Shown: piece by piece, positions 19,001 to 27,353 of the stretch
Layout: the number at the start of each line of letters is the position of its first letter
Position numbering within the stretch: position 1 is the stretch's first letter
Source of the DNA: Streptomyces sp. G-G2
GTDB lineage: Bacteria; Actinomycetota; Actinomycetes; Streptomycetales; Streptomycetaceae
DNA: 64,000 nucleotides
NCBI RefSeq assembly: GCF_030063135.1
Contig: NZ_JASISO010000001.1
Span: 268,977-332,976, forward strand
Direction of reading: 5' to 3'
The notes under the pieces: model-generated
Told to the model about the DNA's origin: nothing
The model's database searches: none
Seen by the model: the letters and a program-made list of their open reading frames with translations, nothing else
Position numbers and translations under genes: made by a program

Positions 19001-19651
19001 CGCGCCCTCATCGCCGAACACCTCAGGGCCACCCGTATCACCGAGCGCATTCCGTCGGTGGAGCTCAGCGCACCGGACTTCATGGAGCGGGTCAATGCCA
19101 ACAGCGACCCCCGGGCGAAGATCTCGTATCTGACCAGCCGGATTCACACGCACATCACCGCGCGGCTGGACTCGGGCGCCACCGGGTACGAGAAGTTCAG
19201 CGTCCGGCTGGAAGCCGTAGTGCAGCAGATGGGCCAAGACTTCGCGCAGGCGGCAGCAGCCCTGGCCAGCCTGGCTCAGGAGATCACGGACGAGGAAGGC
19301 GGGCGGGCGCAGGACTCGGGGTCCGGACTCGACCCGTGGACGGAGCAGCTGGTGTACAGCCTGCTGGCCGAGAAGCTGGTCGTGGTGGGCGGGACCCCGC
19401 TCTCGGAAGGGCTGGACCTTTTCCAGGCGGCACGCGAGGTCACGTGGAAGATTTCCGGCCTGGTCCGCTCTCCGAACTTCGCTACGCTCCCCGATGCCCG
19501 GGAGCGGGTCCGGAAGGTGCTGCGGATCTACCTGGAGGACGAGCTCGACCTGGACTGGGAAGTGACAGGGCCCGTGGCGAGCGGGTTGGTGAAGATCGCA
19601 CTGCACTGGCACGGGGACTTCCTGCGCTACGAGCCACGGCGGGAGAGCTGA
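16046..19651 (+). CDS. hsdR: Type I restriction endonuclease subunit HsdR
   Basis: Motor and nuclease subunit (about 1201 residues) that cuts DNA lacking the cognate methylation after ATP-driven translocation. The nuclease core shows VIECKAP (E180, K182), Walker A QGSGKS is near 348, DEAH near 465 (VLIDEAHRG), then GFTGTP and LLTGFDAP of helicase domain 2. ATG 16046 is chosen because GGGGAG lies 8 nt upstream; GTG 16007 would add 13 unconserved residues and start inside the hairpin. A 12-bp unit repeated three times encodes KEKQ x3 at 18617-18652, between the helicase and C-terminal helical domains. It is separated from hsdM/hsdS by about 1.9 kb of regulatory genes. Confidence 0.95.
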   Translation: MGQPEYDEVEKPLIGQLTAMGWPYLQGAPPGEPATDPALSGRDWFTEAVYAERFRTAVARINPRPDGTPWLTRVQLDHLLDLLLGTVPGQGLAGRGVAGNIDVTRTLREGVNARLLPSWTKGDPEHVRLVDWAGEFDGGDAGTGNDLLAVSQFRVERSGAGAVTPDVVLFVNGLPWVVIECKAPPVAKADTRFALDWAVEDVIGYAGAEAREPVAEFVRFAQVLVATDRDHAEMGTVSSEEEHFAPWRTVFPARQETVRGEAGVPEARELTAQETLVGGVLRPAHLLTLVRDFTTEAGRGPRTVKVIGRYPQFRAVHKLAASLRARRKALAEGRDVDQRGGVTWHTQGSGKSLTMAFLVRHLRSSPDLAGHKVVVVTDRRDLEKQIRKSLAAADEKIYRAQDVRRARRYLGIEVPDVVMVMLQKARRDDSADDGRDEVLATDPEGRDRVHNRVANASSDIVVLIDEAHRGQSAWQHARLRAMLPNAAMVGFTGTPIISRARKTTQEIFGAYADTYTLRDAERDGAVVPVRYEAHEASLEVVEKAALDAGFDEKVPSDPEQRRRVLRKFGRRKEVLESPSVIAEKADHMVRHWARTAMPDGFGAQVVAVSRRAAVTYREALMEALRRLVAELDRLSGDTLYDPAASADDVDLLGLLRHRNLLASIDAAAVISKSPKGGKAKDPKEWEPWTGHTTQAKNIEQFKRGVPVVDLFDLGPDPSWTAATHGQPMSAAPAGPSGSAGDPWHKEPAPAPAAGGRGVKEAADRHLGFIVVTSMLLTGFDAPAEQVLYLDRPLFGAGLLQAIARTNRPYAKKEWGQVVDYVGVGPELAKSMADYEQAHLREVLGYEDVSFDHLDPEQKEKQKEKQKEKQPTKDRMWLQTDAAAEALLGDLRKKLGDFLASLGVGELAEEPQREDLLAALDDPLLRGEFDELARNFLNALNAVLPRPAALDYERFARRLGEVQYLARVRYLDGRDQFSPRRYGAKVRALIAEHLRATRITERIPSVELSAPDFMERVNANSDPRAKISYLTSRIHTHITARLDSGATGYEKFSVRLEAVVQQMGQDFAQAAAALASLAQEITDEEGGRAQDSGSGLDPWTEQLVYSLLAEKLVVVGGTPLSEGLDLFQAAREVTWKISGLVRSPNFATLPDARERVRKVLRIYLEDELDLDWEVTGPVASGLVKIALHWHGDFLRYEPRRES
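18617..18652 (+). repeat. In-frame 12-bp tandem repeat in hsdR (KEKQ x3)
   Basis: AAGGAAAAGCAG is repeated three times perfectly. Because the unit is four codons, gain or loss changes the linker length without shifting frame. The A-rich unit stands out in this GC-rich DNA. Confidence 0.9.
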
Positions 19652-19695
19652 GGCTCCGCGTCCGGATTGTCCGGGCCGGGTGATAGGAATGCCCG

Positions 19696-20430
19696 GTGAG
19701 CACCTCCGTCCAGCTGGCGATCGCCTCGCTCCCCGTACCCGAGGAGTGGATCTGGCGCGTCGTGTCCCGGCCCCGGCGCCGGACGCTGGGTATCGAGGTC
19801 ACACCGGACGGGGAAGTGGTCTTCGCCGTTCCGGCGGACGCGGAACCCAGGGCTGTGGCCGATGCGGTGCGTTCACGGCTTCCGCGACTCGCGGAAGAGG
19901 TCCGGCGCCGCCGCCTACGCCCGGCTGAGCCCGTCAAAGAGCTCGTGGGAGGCAGCAGCTTTGCCTACCTCGGACGCAGGTACCGGCTTCTGCCGGTACC
20001 CGTCGGGGAAGGTGCGGGCGTGCGCCTGCGGGCGGGGTGGCTGGAACTTCCCGGCCCTGATACGCCTGATGCGGGGGCGCGGGCCCTGGCAGGTTGGTAC
20101 ACCGAGCGGGGGCAGCGCTGGCTGGCCGCCCGGATGGCTCCCATCGCCCTGCGGATCGGTGTGCGCCCCACTCGGATCATCGTGGACGACCTGGGGACAC
20201 GATGGGGCGCATGCCATCCGGGGGGCCTGATCACCGTTCACTGGGCAGTCATGCAATTGCCTGTGGACTTGATCGAGTTTGTCCTTGTCCATGAGCTCTG
20301 CCACATGAGAGAGCCGGGTCATGGTCCGGCCTTCCGGTGTGAGATGGGCCTGGCCCTGCCCGACTACGAAGCCCGCGAGGCGTGGTTCACGGAAGAGGAA
20401 CCTTTTCTCTGGCGCGGAGCCGTCAGATAG
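19696..20430 (+). CDS. YgjP/DUF45-type zinc metallopeptidase linked to the restriction island
   Basis: Protein of 244 residues ending in a gluzincin-like active site: HELCHMREPGHGPAF gives zinc ligands at about His199, His203 and His209 with catalytic Glu200. RWGACHPGG just before it is typical of the YgjP-like (M48-related) domain. GTG 19696 follows TAGGAAT closely, consistent with a leaderless or very short leader. It lies 44 bp after hsdR on the same strand. Such genes are often found beside hsdR, but their role in restriction is unclear. No signal peptide, so probably cytosolic. It marks the right edge of the island. Confidence 0.82.
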   Translation: MSTSVQLAIASLPVPEEWIWRVVSRPRRRTLGIEVTPDGEVVFAVPADAEPRAVADAVRSRLPRLAEEVRRRRLRPAEPVKELVGGSSFAYLGRRYRLLPVPVGEGAGVRLRAGWLELPGPDTPDAGARALAGWYTERGQRWLAARMAPIALRIGVRPTRIIVDDLGTRWGACHPGGLITVHWAVMQLPVDLIEFVLVHELCHMREPGHGPAFRCEMGLALPDYEAREAWFTEEEPFLWRGAVR

Positions 20431-20450
20431 CCGGGCCGGCTTCCGCCCCC

Positions 20451-21374
20451 TCAGGCGACCGTCAGGACGATCTTGCCGGTGGTCCGGCCCCGCTCGCCGA
20501 TCTCGTGGGCCTTCGCGGCCTGCTCCAGCGGCAGGACCGTGTCGATCAGGGGCCGCAGCGCGCCCTCCTGCGCCAGGGCGGCGAGGGCGGTCAGGCCCTG
20601 GCGGTCCGGCTCCACCAGGAGCACGCTGACGGACACCCCGTCCGCGTCCACCGCCAGGTCCTCGCCGCCCGCGATCGTGACCAGGTGGCCGCCGGGCCGC
20701 AGGACCTTCAGCGAGCGCTTCCCGTAGTCGCCGCCGATGGTGTCCAGCACGACGTCGACGTCCCGGACCGCCTCCGCGAAGTCGGTGCTCCGGTAGTCGA
20801 TCAGCTCGTCGGCGCCCAGTTCGCGCAGCAGGTCGTGCTTGGCGGCGCTGGCGGTGCCGATGACGTACGCGCCGCGCGCCTTGGCGATCTGGACCGCGAG
20901 GTGGCCCACCCCGCCCGCCGCGGCGTGGATCAGCACCCGCTGGCCCGGCCGGACGTCCGCGGTGTCCACCAGGGCCTGCCAGGCGGTGAGGGCGGCCAGC
21001 GGCAGCGCGGCCGCGGCCACGTGGTCGAGGGCCGCGGGCTTGCGCACGAAGTGCCGGGCGGGCGCGGTGACGTACTCGGCGTACGCACCCGCCTGCTTCG
21101 GGAAGTGCGGCATGCCGAACACCTCGTCGCCGGGCTCGAAGATCGTCACGCCCATGCCGACGGCCTCGACGGTGCCGGAGACGTCCCAGCCCACGATCGG
21201 GTTCGGGCCCCACGCGATGAGCATGCCGGTGGCCCGGGTCTTCCAGTCGACCGGGTTCACCCCGGCGGCGTGGACGCGGACCAAGACCTCGGTCGGGCCC
21301 GGCTCGGGGCGGTCGAGCGTGGTCTCGGTGAGGACCTCGGGTCCGCCCCACTGGTTGACGACGACGGCGCGCAT
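20451..21374 (-). CDS. NADP-dependent quinone-oxidoreductase-like protein (MDR/zinc-independent alcohol dehydrogenase family)
   Basis: Protein of 307 residues of the medium-chain dehydrogenase/reductase superfamily, probably using NADPH to reduce quinones or enones. The catalytic domain begins MRAVVVNQWGGPEVL, with the conserved VHAAGVNPVDWK. The nucleotide-binding region contains VLIHAAAGGVGHLAVQIAKA. The zinc ligands of classical alcohol dehydrogenases are not seen. It is divergent from an AraC/GlxA-type regulator with paired inverted repeats between them, so the regulator may control it. It resumes normal core-genome base use after the restriction island. Confidence 0.88.
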   Translation of the reverse strand: MRAVVVNQWGGPEVLTETTLDRPEPGPTEVLVRVHAAGVNPVDWKTRATGMLIAWGPNPIVGWDVSGTVEAVGMGVTIFEPGDEVFGMPHFPKQAGAYAEYVTAPARHFVRKPAALDHVAAAALPLAALTAWQALVDTADVRPGQRVLIHAAAGGVGHLAVQIAKARGAYVIGTASAAKHDLLRELGADELIDYRSTDFAEAVRDVDVVLDTIGGDYGKRSLKVLRPGGHLVTIAGGEDLAVDADGVSVSVLLVEPDRQGLTALAALAQEGALRPLIDTVLPLEQAAKAHEIGERGRTTGKIVLTVA

Positions 21375-21397
21375 GGATGTCTCCTCGGATCTGCTTC

Positions 21398-21467
21398 CTC
21401 CCGGTCTTCCGGGAGATGTCCCCAGCTTCCGGCCCGTGCGCCGCTCGTAGTGTTGGCCGTTTGGCCA
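21398..21467. promoter_or_regulatory. Two inverted repeats in a divergent promoter region
   Basis: CTCCCGG-TCTT-CCGGGAG (21398-21415) lies close to the oxidoreductase start, and TTGGCC-GTT-TGGCCA (21453-21467) lies 20 bp before the regulator ATG. Both are candidate operators for the GlxA-type regulator. The second also reads as a direct repeat of TTGGCC. Confidence 0.4.
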
Positions 21468-21487
21468 CCATGTGACAGGATCTGGCC

Positions 21488-22456
21488 ATGCACCGTGTCG
21501 CCGTACTCGCCCTGGAGGGCGTCGCCCCGTTCGAGCTGGGAATGCCCTCGCGGGTGCTCGGCAACGCCCGCGACGCGCAGGGGCGGCTCCTGTACGAGAC
21601 GGTCGTCTGTACGGCCGACGGGCAGCCCGTGACCAGCGACGCCGGGTTCACCGTGGGCGTCACGGCCGGATCCGAGGCCCTGGCGGCCGCGGACACCGTC
21701 GTCATCCCGCCCACGCACGCGATGGGCGGACTGCTCCACGGCGACCCGCTGCCGCCCGCGCTCCTGGCGGCCCTGGCCGTCATCCGGCCCGGCACCCGGC
21801 TGGTGTCGATCTGCACCGGCTCGCACATCCTCGCCGCGGCCGGACTGCTGGACGGGCGGCCCGCCACCACGCACTGGCACGAGGCGGACCAGTTCCGCCG
21901 CGCCTTCCCCCGGGTCGACCTCGACCCGAACGTCCTCTTCGTCGACGACGGCGACATCCTCACCTCCGCGGGCGTGGCCGCCGGGGTGGACCTCTGCCTG
22001 CACCTGATCCGCCGCGACCACGGCAGCGCCGTCGCCAACCAGGCCGCCCGGTACTGCGTGGTCCCGCCCTGGCGGGACGGCGGGCAGGCCCAGTACATCG
22101 ACCGCCCGGTCCCCGAGGCCACCGTCGCCACCACCACGGCCACCCGCGCCTGGGCCCTGGAGCGCCTCGAGTCGCCCCTCGCGCTCGCCGAGCTGGCCGC
22201 GCACGCCCGGATGAGCCTGCGGACCTTCACCCGACGCTTCCGGGACGAGGTGGGACTCACTCCGGTGCAGTGGCTGACCGCCCAACGCCTCCAACTGGCG
22301 CGCCAGTTGCTGGAGTCCAGCGACCTGCCGGTGGACCTGGTGGCCCACCGGGCCGGCTTCGGCTCGGCCAACTCCCTTCGCCAGCACATGCGTACGGCTC
22401 TCGGGGTGTCGCCGATCGCCTACCGGCGCACCTTCCGCCCCACCGCGGCGGCATGA
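21488..22456 (+). CDS. GlxA-family regulator: DJ-1/PfpI-like domain plus AraC DNA-binding domain
   Basis: Transcription regulator of 322 residues. Residues 1-180 form a class I glutamine-amidotransferase-like (DJ-1/PfpI) sensor domain, with the nucleophile-elbow cysteine in LVSICTGSHILAAAGLLDG. Residues 215-315 form the AraC/XylS double helix-turn-helix (LAELAAHARMSLRTFTRRF and DLVAHRAGFGSANSLRQHM). The ligand is unknown. It is divergently transcribed from an MDR oxidoreductase, the usual layout for a regulator and its target. Confidence 0.92.
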   Translation: MHRVAVLALEGVAPFELGMPSRVLGNARDAQGRLLYETVVCTADGQPVTSDAGFTVGVTAGSEALAAADTVVIPPTHAMGGLLHGDPLPPALLAALAVIRPGTRLVSICTGSHILAAAGLLDGRPATTHWHEADQFRRAFPRVDLDPNVLFVDDGDILTSAGVAAGVDLCLHLIRRDHGSAVANQAARYCVVPPWRDGGQAQYIDRPVPEATVATTTATRAWALERLESPLALAELAAHARMSLRTFTRRFRDEVGLTPVQWLTAQRLQLARQLLESSDLPVDLVAHRAGFGSANSLRQHMRTALGVSPIAYRRTFRPTAAA

Positions 22457-22539
22457 CCCGTGGGGTAATCGACGGGGGCCGCCCGACGCGCCAGGATCGG
22501 ATCAACAGCCGGTTCCGCCAAGGAAGACGAGGCCCGAAG

Positions 22540-22884
22540 ATGACCGCGTACGCCATCGGCCACATACGACCCGAGACGATGAACGAGGACATCCTCCGGT
22601 ACATCGAGGAGATCCAGGGCACCATGGACCCCTTCGGGGGCGAGTTCCTCGTCCACGGCAAGGACCACGAGGTCGTGGAGGGCTCCTTCCCCGGTGCCGT
22701 GATCGTCATCGGCTTCCCCGACCTCGAGCGGGCCCGCGCCTGGTACGCCTCGCCCGCCTACCAGGAACTGATCCCGCTGCGCACCCGGCACATCGCGGGC
22801 GAGGTCATCCTGGTCGAGGGCGTCGCCCCCGGCTACGACGCGAGGAGGACGGCGGCCGCCCTGCGCGAAGCGGCCGCCCTCTGA
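22540..22884 (+). CDS. DUF1330 domain protein
   Basis: Small protein of 114 residues with the ferredoxin-like (dimeric alpha/beta barrel) fold of the DUF1330 family, recognised from YAIGHIRPETMNEDILRYI, then GGEFLVHGKDHEVVEG and IGFPDLERARAWYASPAYQ. ATG 22540 has GAGG 7 nt upstream. The frame stays open far upstream, but that part is the shadow of the AraC gene. Biochemical function of the family is unknown. It may share the regulator's transcript (84 bp gap). Confidence 0.85.
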   Translation: MTAYAIGHIRPETMNEDILRYIEEIQGTMDPFGGEFLVHGKDHEVVEGSFPGAVIVIGFPDLERARAWYASPAYQELIPLRTRHIAGEVILVEGVAPGYDARRTAAALREAAAL

Positions 22885-22973
22885 CGGCCCGCCGCCCCGC
22901 GCCCCCACCCGCGAGCGCGGGGACCCGCGGGGACTGACCGGAGCGGGCCGGACGGGGTGCGAGCATGGGCGGT

Positions 22974-23663
22974 ATGGCTACTCACCTCATCACCGGCGCC
23001 GGTTCCGGCATCGGCGCCGCCGTCGCGCGCCGCCTGCACGCCCGCGGCGACGACCTCATCCTCATCGCCCGGGACGCCGGCCGCGGCAAGGAGCTGACCG
23101 CGCTCTTCCCCGGCTCGCGCGCGCTCGTCGCCGACCTCGCCGACCCGGACCGGATCTCCTGGGCCTTCTCCCACCAGCCACTGCCCGACCGGCTGGACTC
23201 CCTGCTGCACATCGCCGGGATCGTCGACCTCGGCCCGGTCGGCGAACTGCGCCCCAAGACCTGGCACCAGCAGCTCAACCTGAACCTGATCGCCCCCGCC
23301 GAGCTGACCCGGCTGATGCTGCCCTCGCTGCGCGCCTCCCGCGGGCACGTCCTCTACGTGAACTCCGGCGCCGGTCTCACCGCGCACGCCGAGTGGGGCG
23401 CGTACGCCGCCTCCAAGCACGGCCTCAAGGCGCTCGCCGACGCGCTGCGCGCCGAGGAGAAGCCGAACGGGATCCGGGTCACCTCCGTCTACCCGGGACG
23501 CACCGCCACGCCCATGCAGGCCAAGGTCCGCTCCCAGGAGGGCGAGAGCTACGACCCGGGCGACTGGATCGACCCCGAGTCCGTGGCCACCACCATCCTG
23601 ATGGCCATCGACCTCCCCCGCGACGCGGAGGTCAACGACCTCTCCGTGCGGCCCGGACGATGA
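22974..23663 (+). CDS. Short-chain dehydrogenase/reductase (SDR)
   Basis: NAD(P)-dependent oxidoreductase of 229 residues. The cofactor loop TGAGSGIG is at about 7-14, the catalytic serine is in YVNSGAG, and YAASKHG carries the Tyr/Lys pair; the substrate is unknown. ATG 22974 (MATHLITG) is preferred over ATG 22965 because the Rossmann strand begins immediately. The stop overlaps the next ATG (ATGA), coupling it to a methionine-synthase-like gene, although no functional link is obvious. Confidence 0.88.
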   Translation: MATHLITGAGSGIGAAVARRLHARGDDLILIARDAGRGKELTALFPGSRALVADLADPDRISWAFSHQPLPDRLDSLLHIAGIVDLGPVGELRPKTWHQQLNLNLIAPAELTRLMLPSLRASRGHVLYVNSGAGLTAHAEWGAYAASKHGLKALADALRAEEKPNGIRVTSVYPGRTATPMQAKVRSQEGESYDPGDWIDPESVATTILMAIDLPRDAEVNDLSVRPGR

Positions 23664-24655
23664 GCGGAGCCGTCATGAACGCAGCCACCGGAGTCGGCTC
23701 GCTGCCCGGCGAGGCCGCCCGCGAGGCCGCCAAGACCGTCACCGGGTCCTTCGAGGAGTTCCCGTACCTCGCCGAGCTGCCCGCCCGCGGGCCCGGCGCC
23801 GACATGATCGGGCGTTCCCTGGGCCTGCTCGTCGACATGTACGCGCACGTCGAGCCCAGCGGCTGGCGCCTGAGCGACCGGCCCGGCCGGGACACCAAGC
23901 GGGCCCGGTCCTGGCTCGGCGAGGACCTCGACGCCCTGGAGGAGTTCACCCAGGGCTACCAGGGGAAGCTCAAGGTGCAGGTGGTCGGGCCGTGGACGCT
24001 GGCCGCCGCCCTCGAACTGCACGGCGGCGAGGCCGTGCTGCGGGACCCGGGCGCCTGCCGGGACCTCGGGGGATCGCTGGCCGAGGGGCTGCGCGCGCAC
24101 CTGGCCGACGTACGCAGGCGGATCCCCGGCGCCGAGATCGTGCTCCAGGTCGACGAGCCCTCGCTGACCTCGGTCCTGCGCGGGGAAGTCCGTACCGCCA
24201 GTGAGTACCGCACCTACCGGGCCGTCGACCGGCAGGTCGTCGAAGGGGCGCTGCGCGACCTGTTCGCCGTGCACGAGGGGGAGGCCGTCGTGCACTCCTG
24301 CGCGCCCGACGTCCCCTTCGCGCTGCTGCGGCGGTCCGGGGTCGCGGGCGTGTCGTTCGATTTCTCCCTGCTCACCGAGCGCGATGACGACGTCATCGGA
24401 GAGGCCGTCGAGGGTGGCATGAAACTCTTCGCCGGAGTGGTGCCGGGCACCGACGGCCCGTTGTCGGACCCGGGCGGTAGCGTCATGGGTGTCAGGAAGC
24501 TTTGGCGCAGGCTGGGGCTGGCTCCGGGGACCCTCGCGGAGTCCGTCGTGGTCACTCCGTCGTGCGGTCTGGCGGGCGCCTCGCCCGCCTACGCCCGCGC
24601 GGCGATGGCGCACTGCGTCAGGGCGGCGAGGTCGCTCGCCGACAACCCTGAGTGA
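23660..24655 (+). CDS. Short MetE-like (core) cobalamin-independent methionine synthase family protein
   Basis: Protein of 331 residues corresponding to the C-terminal catalytic barrel of MetE only. Zinc-site residues are visible: VVHSCAPD supplies His and Cys and TPSCGLAG supplies the second Cys. The product would methylate homocysteine or a related thiol. Full MetE is about 750 residues, so this is the short archaeal/actinobacterial form, thought in some organisms to take methyl groups from a corrinoid protein rather than folate. It overlaps the SDR stop by 4 bp and lies 30 bp before ligA. The methyl donor here is unknown. Confidence 0.85.
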   Translation: MSGAVMNAATGVGSLPGEAAREAAKTVTGSFEEFPYLAELPARGPGADMIGRSLGLLVDMYAHVEPSGWRLSDRPGRDTKRARSWLGEDLDALEEFTQGYQGKLKVQVVGPWTLAAALELHGGEAVLRDPGACRDLGGSLAEGLRAHLADVRRRIPGAEIVLQVDEPSLTSVLRGEVRTASEYRTYRAVDRQVVEGALRDLFAVHEGEAVVHSCAPDVPFALLRRSGVAGVSFDFSLLTERDDDVIGEAVEGGMKLFAGVVPGTDGPLSDPGGSVMGVRKLWRRLGLAPGTLAESVVVTPSCGLAGASPAYARAAMAHCVRAARSLADNPE

Positions 24656-26944
<2,289 letters not shown>

Positions 26945-27353
26945 CGAAAGAGCGCAGGTCGAACACCGGCGGAGCGCGGGGGGACGACGCACGCGAACGG
27001 ATGCGGACGGATGCGTGGCGTGCGGCCGTACGGGCGGGCGCACGCGGGGCGCGCGCGGTGGTCGTGAACGGCCGGTACCGGCCTAGGCGCAGGGCTTTGA
27101 CCTGTCGGATCATCAGAAGGGTTACCCCGAGGGCCTGGTCGGGTCTCACCCGTTCGGCGGATACCGTACTGATGAGGATGGCCGGGTCCCATTCGGGCAA
27201 CCGCCGCCGACCGCTGCCCCTGGGGCCCCCTCGCGTCCTACTGTGGAGAGGTGCGCCTGTCGTGCACGGTTGCGGGACGTGAATCCAGCCGTGGTGGCAT
27301 GACATCGGGGCCATCACGAGGCATCGGCATCGCCGGCTGTGAGAGGGACGGGC
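26945..27353. other. 409-bp non-coding region between ligA and the GGDEF-EAL gene, with a 14-bp palindrome
   Basis: No credible gene was found. It contains a perfect palindrome, GGCCGGTACCGGCC (27070-27083), overlapping GCCTAGGC. A good -35-like TTGACC (27097-27102) is followed 19 bp later by the weak TTACCC. Several TACNGT-like -10 candidates lie further down. The palindrome just upstream of the -35 is a candidate regulator site for the following c-di-GMP gene. Confidence 0.5.

Noticed and set aside
7838..20450. Integrative element or prophage boundaries (integrase, att repeats) around the restriction island
   Set aside because: No integrase, tRNA gene or long direct repeat was seen at either edge; the island may have arrived by homologous recombination in the flanks.
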